A DNA stretch of 64,000 nucleotides, taken from Algibacter sp. L3A6 (GTDB taxonomy: Bacteria; Bacteroidota; Bacteroidia; Flavobacteriales; Flavobacteriaceae). The notes beneath the pieces are model-generated. The model was not told where the DNA came from. It did not search any database and worked only from the letters and a program-made list of their open reading frames with translations. Below, piece by piece: positions 61,250-64,000 of this stretch. Position numbers and translations under genes: made by a program. The stretch's first letter is position 1. Each line of letters starts with the position of its first letter. The stretch lies in contig NZ_CP047030.1 of NCBI RefSeq assembly GCF_009796825.1, positions 682,001 to 746,000 of the forward strand. Reading direction: 5' to 3'.

Positions 61250-62032
61250 TTATTCTGCTCTATTTTTAGCCTGAAGTTTTCTAACAATAGATGTAGCAGC
61301 ATTACGCGTAATAAACCTTGGAATAACAGCTAAAACCTTATTAAAACGACCAGGTATAGCATAACTTTTCCCTTTTAGCATGGCTTTGTAACCGTAAAGC
61401 GCGACCTCTTTGGCGCATGCCATATTGAATGTGATTTTATTATCGTTAGCATCTTCAGAAACGGTTTCTTGAAACGCCGTTTTTGTAGGTCCAGGACAAA
61501 GTGCAGTTACACTTACTCCGGTCCCTTTTAACTCGTTTGCAATAGCTTCGGAAAAAGATAGCATATAACTTTTTGAAGCGTAATAAATAGACATTAAAGG
61601 CCCTGGCTGAAAAGCTGCTAAAGAAGCCATATTTAAAATTTTACCCGAGCCACGTTTTACCATGCCTTCGAGCACCAACTTTGTTAAATGCGTAGTAGTA
61701 ATAACGTGTACATTTAACATAGCCGATTCGCGTTCCCAATTGGTTTCGGCAAAAGTGCCAAACAAACCAAAACCAGCGTTATTTATTAACACATCTATAG
61801 GTGCATCTCCAATATCGTTAATAATATCTTGAGAGATGTTGGGTAAACTTAAATCTTTAATTAATGTTATAACCTCTACATTAAATTGGGTTTCTACTTC
61901 GATTTGCACATCGGCTAATTTAGCTGAATCAATATCGACTAGTATCAACTTATACGCGTCTTTTGCTAATAATAAAGTTAACTCATAACCCAATCCTGAG
62001 GCTGCTCCTGTTACTAATGCTGTTTTAATAAT
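61250..62032 (-). CDS. SDR family oxidoreductase with non-ATG start
   Basis: A short-chain dehydrogenase of about 260 residues. The nucleotide-binding motif TGAASGLG is encoded at 61991-62011, upstream of the first TTG, so the gene must start earlier. The only codons between the preceding in-frame stop and the motif include ATT at 62032, giving (M)IKTALVTGAASGLG. The active-site pattern is NNAG (about 90), then YYASKSY with Tyr and Lys. It uses NAD(P)H on an unknown substrate. A -7 box at 62054-62061 fits this start. Confidence 0.85.
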   Translation of the reverse strand: MIKTALVTGAASGLGYELTLLLAKDAYKLILVDIDSAKLADVQIEVETQFNVEVITLIKDLSLPNISQDIINDIGDAPIDVLINNAGFGLFGTFAETNWERESAMLNVHVITTTHLTKLVLEGMVKRGSGKILNMASLAAFQPGPLMSIYYASKSYMLSFSEAIANELKGTGVSVTALCPGPTKTAFQETVSEDANDNKITFNMACAKEVALYGYKAMLKGKSYAIPGRFNKVLAVIPRFITRNAATSIVRKLQAKNRAE

Positions 62033-62053
62033 GTAGGTATTTTGTAATTATTG

Positions 62054-62061
62054 CAAACTTA
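62054..62061 (-). promoter_or_regulatory. -7 element of the SDR gene
   Basis: The minus strand reads TAAGTTTG, an exact TAnnTTTG match, immediately after the stop codon of the upstream enzyme. The predicted transcript starts about 15 nt before the ATT codon at 62032. Confidence 0.55.
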
Positions 62062-63264
62062 TTAGTTTCCGTCAACATATCCCTGCAAATAGGCGAAATT
62101 TTCGGTTAGCTTGCCATTTTCGGTCATTTTTGCTCGTTGTAAAACACCATCGGCATCGTTATTAAAAAAAGCAGGAATTACAGCTTTTAAAAACATCTCG
62201 CCAAAACCTTCACTTGCATCTTGAGGAAGTTCGCATGGTAAATTATCTACCGCCATAACCACAATGGCTTTGCTGTCTTTATAATCGATTTCCGATTCTG
62301 TTTCAGGATTGTAACCATAAACAGGATCTGCAATGGTTGATGCGCGCAGCGTTGTAGCTACTGGCCCATCGACATCACAACTTACATCGGCAACAACTTT
62401 AATATTAAAATCTGAAGATTTCACATCGCTGCGTGTGTATAAATATGGTGCTCCATCGCCGTAAAAATGACCTGCAATATAATAATCGGTTACTTTTGCG
62501 AAACGCATAAAATCCGACTCATAATCTTGTGGATTATCGAAAAAATCTTGATTATCGATGACCTGTCCGTCTTTACGTTTATTATAATCTAGCACGTCTA
62601 TTTTACAATATACGGGCTCGTTAAAGGTGTTTTTTAAATAATCGGTTACCGATACACTTTTTATACTCATAGCATCGAGCATTTCTTGCGCGCCATTTGC
62701 TACTTTACCACTACCGGTTAGCAATATTTTTATGTTTGGTAATGTTAAGTTATTCAGCTCATTTATTAAGGCTTGTTGGTTTGGTAATGGCCCGGCTTTT
62801 GGTAATTGCCAAGTGTTATATTTTAATCCCCAAGCTCTAAAACCATTGTAAGCGCCAACGATACCTGCGTAACGCCCAAAACCTATTAATCGGAATCCTT
62901 TTTCGCTCACTATAGTTTCGTGATCGTAAAGTTCTATTTTTTTATCTAAAACGGCTTTTAACAGCTTACGGTTATAGGGTTGTTTTTTTATGGTATGTGA
63001 AAAGAAAAAATACTTTTTATTCGGAATTAATGCTTCGATAGGTACTTCTTTTACTCCAAGCATAACATCGCAATCTGACACGTTTTCGCTAACTTCAAAC
63101 CCTGCATTTTTATAGTCTTTATCTGGAAACACACGTATATCGGAACTTTCTACTTTAAAATTGGCCTGCGGAAATTGTTTTTGGGCTTCGGCTAATTTTG
63201 ATGGAGAGAATACCACGCGGCGATCGGGTGGGTTTTTACGTTCTTTTATAATGGCAAATTTCAT
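62062..63264 (-). CDS. LYS1-like NAD(P)-dependent oxidoreductase (saccharopine/alanine dehydrogenase fold)
   Basis: A 400-residue enzyme with an alanine-dehydrogenase/PNT-type N-terminal domain (MKFAIIKERKNPPDRRVVFSP, VMLGVKEVP) and a Rossmann domain with LPNIKILLTGSGKVANGAQEML (about residues 174-195). The VSCDVDGPVATTLRASTIADPVYGYN motif (about 299-324) fits the lysine-forming saccharopine dehydrogenase group (LYS1). The true substrate in Bacteroidota is not clear to me. ATG at 63264. Confidence 0.85.
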   Translation of the reverse strand: MKFAIIKERKNPPDRRVVFSPSKLAEAQKQFPQANFKVESSDIRVFPDKDYKNAGFEVSENVSDCDVMLGVKEVPIEALIPNKKYFFFSHTIKKQPYNRKLLKAVLDKKIELYDHETIVSEKGFRLIGFGRYAGIVGAYNGFRAWGLKYNTWQLPKAGPLPNQQALINELNNLTLPNIKILLTGSGKVANGAQEMLDAMSIKSVSVTDYLKNTFNEPVYCKIDVLDYNKRKDGQVIDNQDFFDNPQDYESDFMRFAKVTDYYIAGHFYGDGAPYLYTRSDVKSSDFNIKVVADVSCDVDGPVATTLRASTIADPVYGYNPETESEIDYKDSKAIVVMAVDNLPCELPQDASEGFGEMFLKAVIPAFFNNDADGVLQRAKMTENGKLTENFAYLQGYVDGN

Positions 63265-63415
63265 GGCTTATTGTTTAGGTGTAATTTCGGGAATTTATTG
63301 AAATTTTTGTATCATTCTCTTAAATATTTTTGATGTGACAGATTTACGTCTCATTGATATTGGTATAATTTTTGATTTATGTTAACGGATTACCACCTAG
63401 TTTAAAAGTTTTAAT

Positions 63416-63423
63416 TAACTTTG
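63416..63423 (+). promoter_or_regulatory. -7 element upstream of ssrA
   Basis: TAACTTTG is an exact TAnnTTTG match, 132 nt before the mature tmRNA. Transcription from it would start near 63430, at the first base of the structured element. No clear -33 TTTG. The rest of the 63265-63547 gap outside the element shows no gene. Confidence 0.5.
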
Positions 63424-63431
63424 CAAACTGT

Positions 63432-63517
63432 GCGTTAGGGATTGAGGCATTGTTGAAGCTCTTTTTTGTTTTTCTCAAAAAAAGCGACTGCTGAAAGCTC
63501 GACCCTTGTGGTAACGC
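63432..63517 (+). ncRNA. Structured RNA-like element, copy 2 (before ssrA)
   Basis: An 86-nt element with closing stem GCGTTA (63432-63437) / TAACGC (63512-63517). An inner hairpin pairs 63458-63468 with 63476-63485 around a 7-nt loop, with one bulged base. A 3' segment is CTGAAAGCTCGACCCTTGTGGTAACGCC. Compared with 29329-29412 the closing stem differs by C-G to T-A, a compensatory change, and the inner hairpin keeps its shape with unrelated sequence. Confidence 0.55.
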
Positions 63518-63547
63518 CAAAATATATTTTACTACTTTATTTAATCT

Positions 63548-63939
63548 GGGGTCGACTGGTTTTGACAGCGAGATTAACGAAACGGTAAGCACGTCGTGTA
63601 ATGGCATTGAAACACGTAAAAGGCTAGACCAACTTTTAAACGGCGAGAATAACTACGCTTTAGCTGCATAATTCGAATTATAGTAGAATTTGCCTAGGTA
63701 CACAAGGTGTACAAGCTTTATGTCTCCGGAAAGCCTTGATTGACGGCGTTCCATTTTGAGATATCGTAAATGTCAATATAGTTTGAGCAGTGCTTTGATG
63801 CTTTTACGAAACTAAAGAAGATAAGTTATGAGTGGGTTGTCTTTAACCAGCTTATAATCGAAAACCCAAGAAAAGAATAAACGTGTAGAAGGCCCTTTGG
63901 TTACTTGTTTGGACGAGAGTTCGATTCTCTCCGACTCCA
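63548..63939 (+). ncRNA. ssrA: Transfer-messenger RNA
   Basis: A 392-nt tmRNA. The tRNA-like 5' end GGGGTCGACTGGTTTTGACAG pairs with the 3' end CGACTCC, and the T-arm is GAGAGTTCGATTCTCTC. The CCA is not encoded. The tag reading frame at 63642-63671 encodes GENNYALAA and a stop, which marks a Bacteroidota tmRNA. With SmpB it rescues stalled ribosomes and tags the peptide for proteolysis. A terminator follows at once. Confidence 0.97.
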
Positions 63940-63944
63940 CTCTT

Positions 63945-63986
63945 AAAAACCTAAATCATTAAAAATTAATGATTTAGGTTTTTTAT
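63945..63986 (+). terminator. Intrinsic terminator of ssrA
   Basis: An 18-bp AT-rich stem (63945-63962 with 63966-63983) with a 3-nt loop runs directly into a T-rich tract. It begins 6 nt after the tmRNA 3' end. Confidence 0.85.
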
Positions 63987-64000
63987 TTTAATAAAAACGC

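Noticed and set aside
63377..63607. A 76-residue open frame on the minus strand before ssrA
   Set aside because: It spans the structured element and the 5' end of tmRNA and has no protein-family features, so it is a shadow.

Overview
The window is a chromosomal segment of a member of the Bacteroidota, almost certainly a marine-type Flavobacteriaceae. The evidence is: low GC by eye; promoters of the TAnnTTTG (-7) type; a near absence of Shine-Dalgarno sequences except in front of rpsU; a tmRNA encoding the tag GENNYALAA; DUF3467, DUF2851 and DUF1343 (NamZ) proteins; and a giant repeat-rich secreted adhesin. No plasmid, phage, CRISPR or insertion sequence is visible.

Layout. (1) 1-5702, minus: the N-terminal 1,900 residues of a huge secreted adhesin whose C-terminus lies off the left edge. 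(2) 6075-21822, minus: the transcription/translation block. Read in transcription order it is rpsU, xerC, hpf, tRNA-Thr(TGT), tRNA-Tyr, tRNA-Gly, tRNA-Thr(GGT), tuf, tRNA-Trp, secE, nusG, rplK, rplA, rplJ, rplL, rpoB, rpoC and a DUF3467 gene, with several hairpins acting as terminators, attenuators or processing sites. (3) 22212-36929: housekeeping and envelope genes: an acyl-CoA dehydrogenase with a ComEA-like protein, an alanine/sodium symporter, a PspC + potassium-channel pair, DUF2851, DUF2721, a LolC/E-like permease, the exo-muramidase NamZ, a glycerophosphodiesterase, a sterol-desaturase-type hydroxylase, a YkgJ protein, a methyltransferase and a plug-less outer-membrane barrel. (4) 37005-52000: a 1,012-residue TPR protein, ftsE, and a surface-glycan cluster with five glycosyltransferases, two flippases, a dTDP-sugar 3,4-ketoisomerase (FdtA/QdtA type), a sugar aminotransferase (FdtB/QdtB type), a FemAB/GNAT acyltransferase and a hexapeptide acetyltransferase. 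(5) 52124-56404: a small membrane protein, typA, kdsA and an outer-membrane protein. (6) 56644-61238: DUF1801, then a membrane-protein/EF-hand/winged-helix-regulator operon and creD, both preceded by the same palindrome, then small membrane genes. (7) 61250-63264: an SDR oxidoreductase and a LYS1/saccharopine-dehydrogenase-like enzyme. (8) 63548-63939: ssrA (tmRNA) with its terminator.

How the genes work together. The central block supplies the protein-synthesis and transcription machinery, including ribosome hibernation (Hpf) and ribosome rescue (tmRNA). The glycan cluster plausibly makes and transfers a glycan containing a 3-acylamino-3,6-dideoxyhexose. The creD group looks like a small self-regulated envelope-stress unit.

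Most notable signals. (a) A 19-bp palindrome in front of both the winged-helix-regulator operon and creD. (b) Two copies of a structured RNA-like element (29329-29412 and 63432-63517) with a compensatory base change, one of them directly ahead of ssrA. (c) A strong Shine-Dalgarno before rpsU in an organism that otherwise ignores it. (d) A hairpin terminator that abuts the tRNA-tuf promoter. (e) An SDR gene whose NAD-binding motif lies upstream of any ATG. All statements come from reading the sequence; no database search was run.
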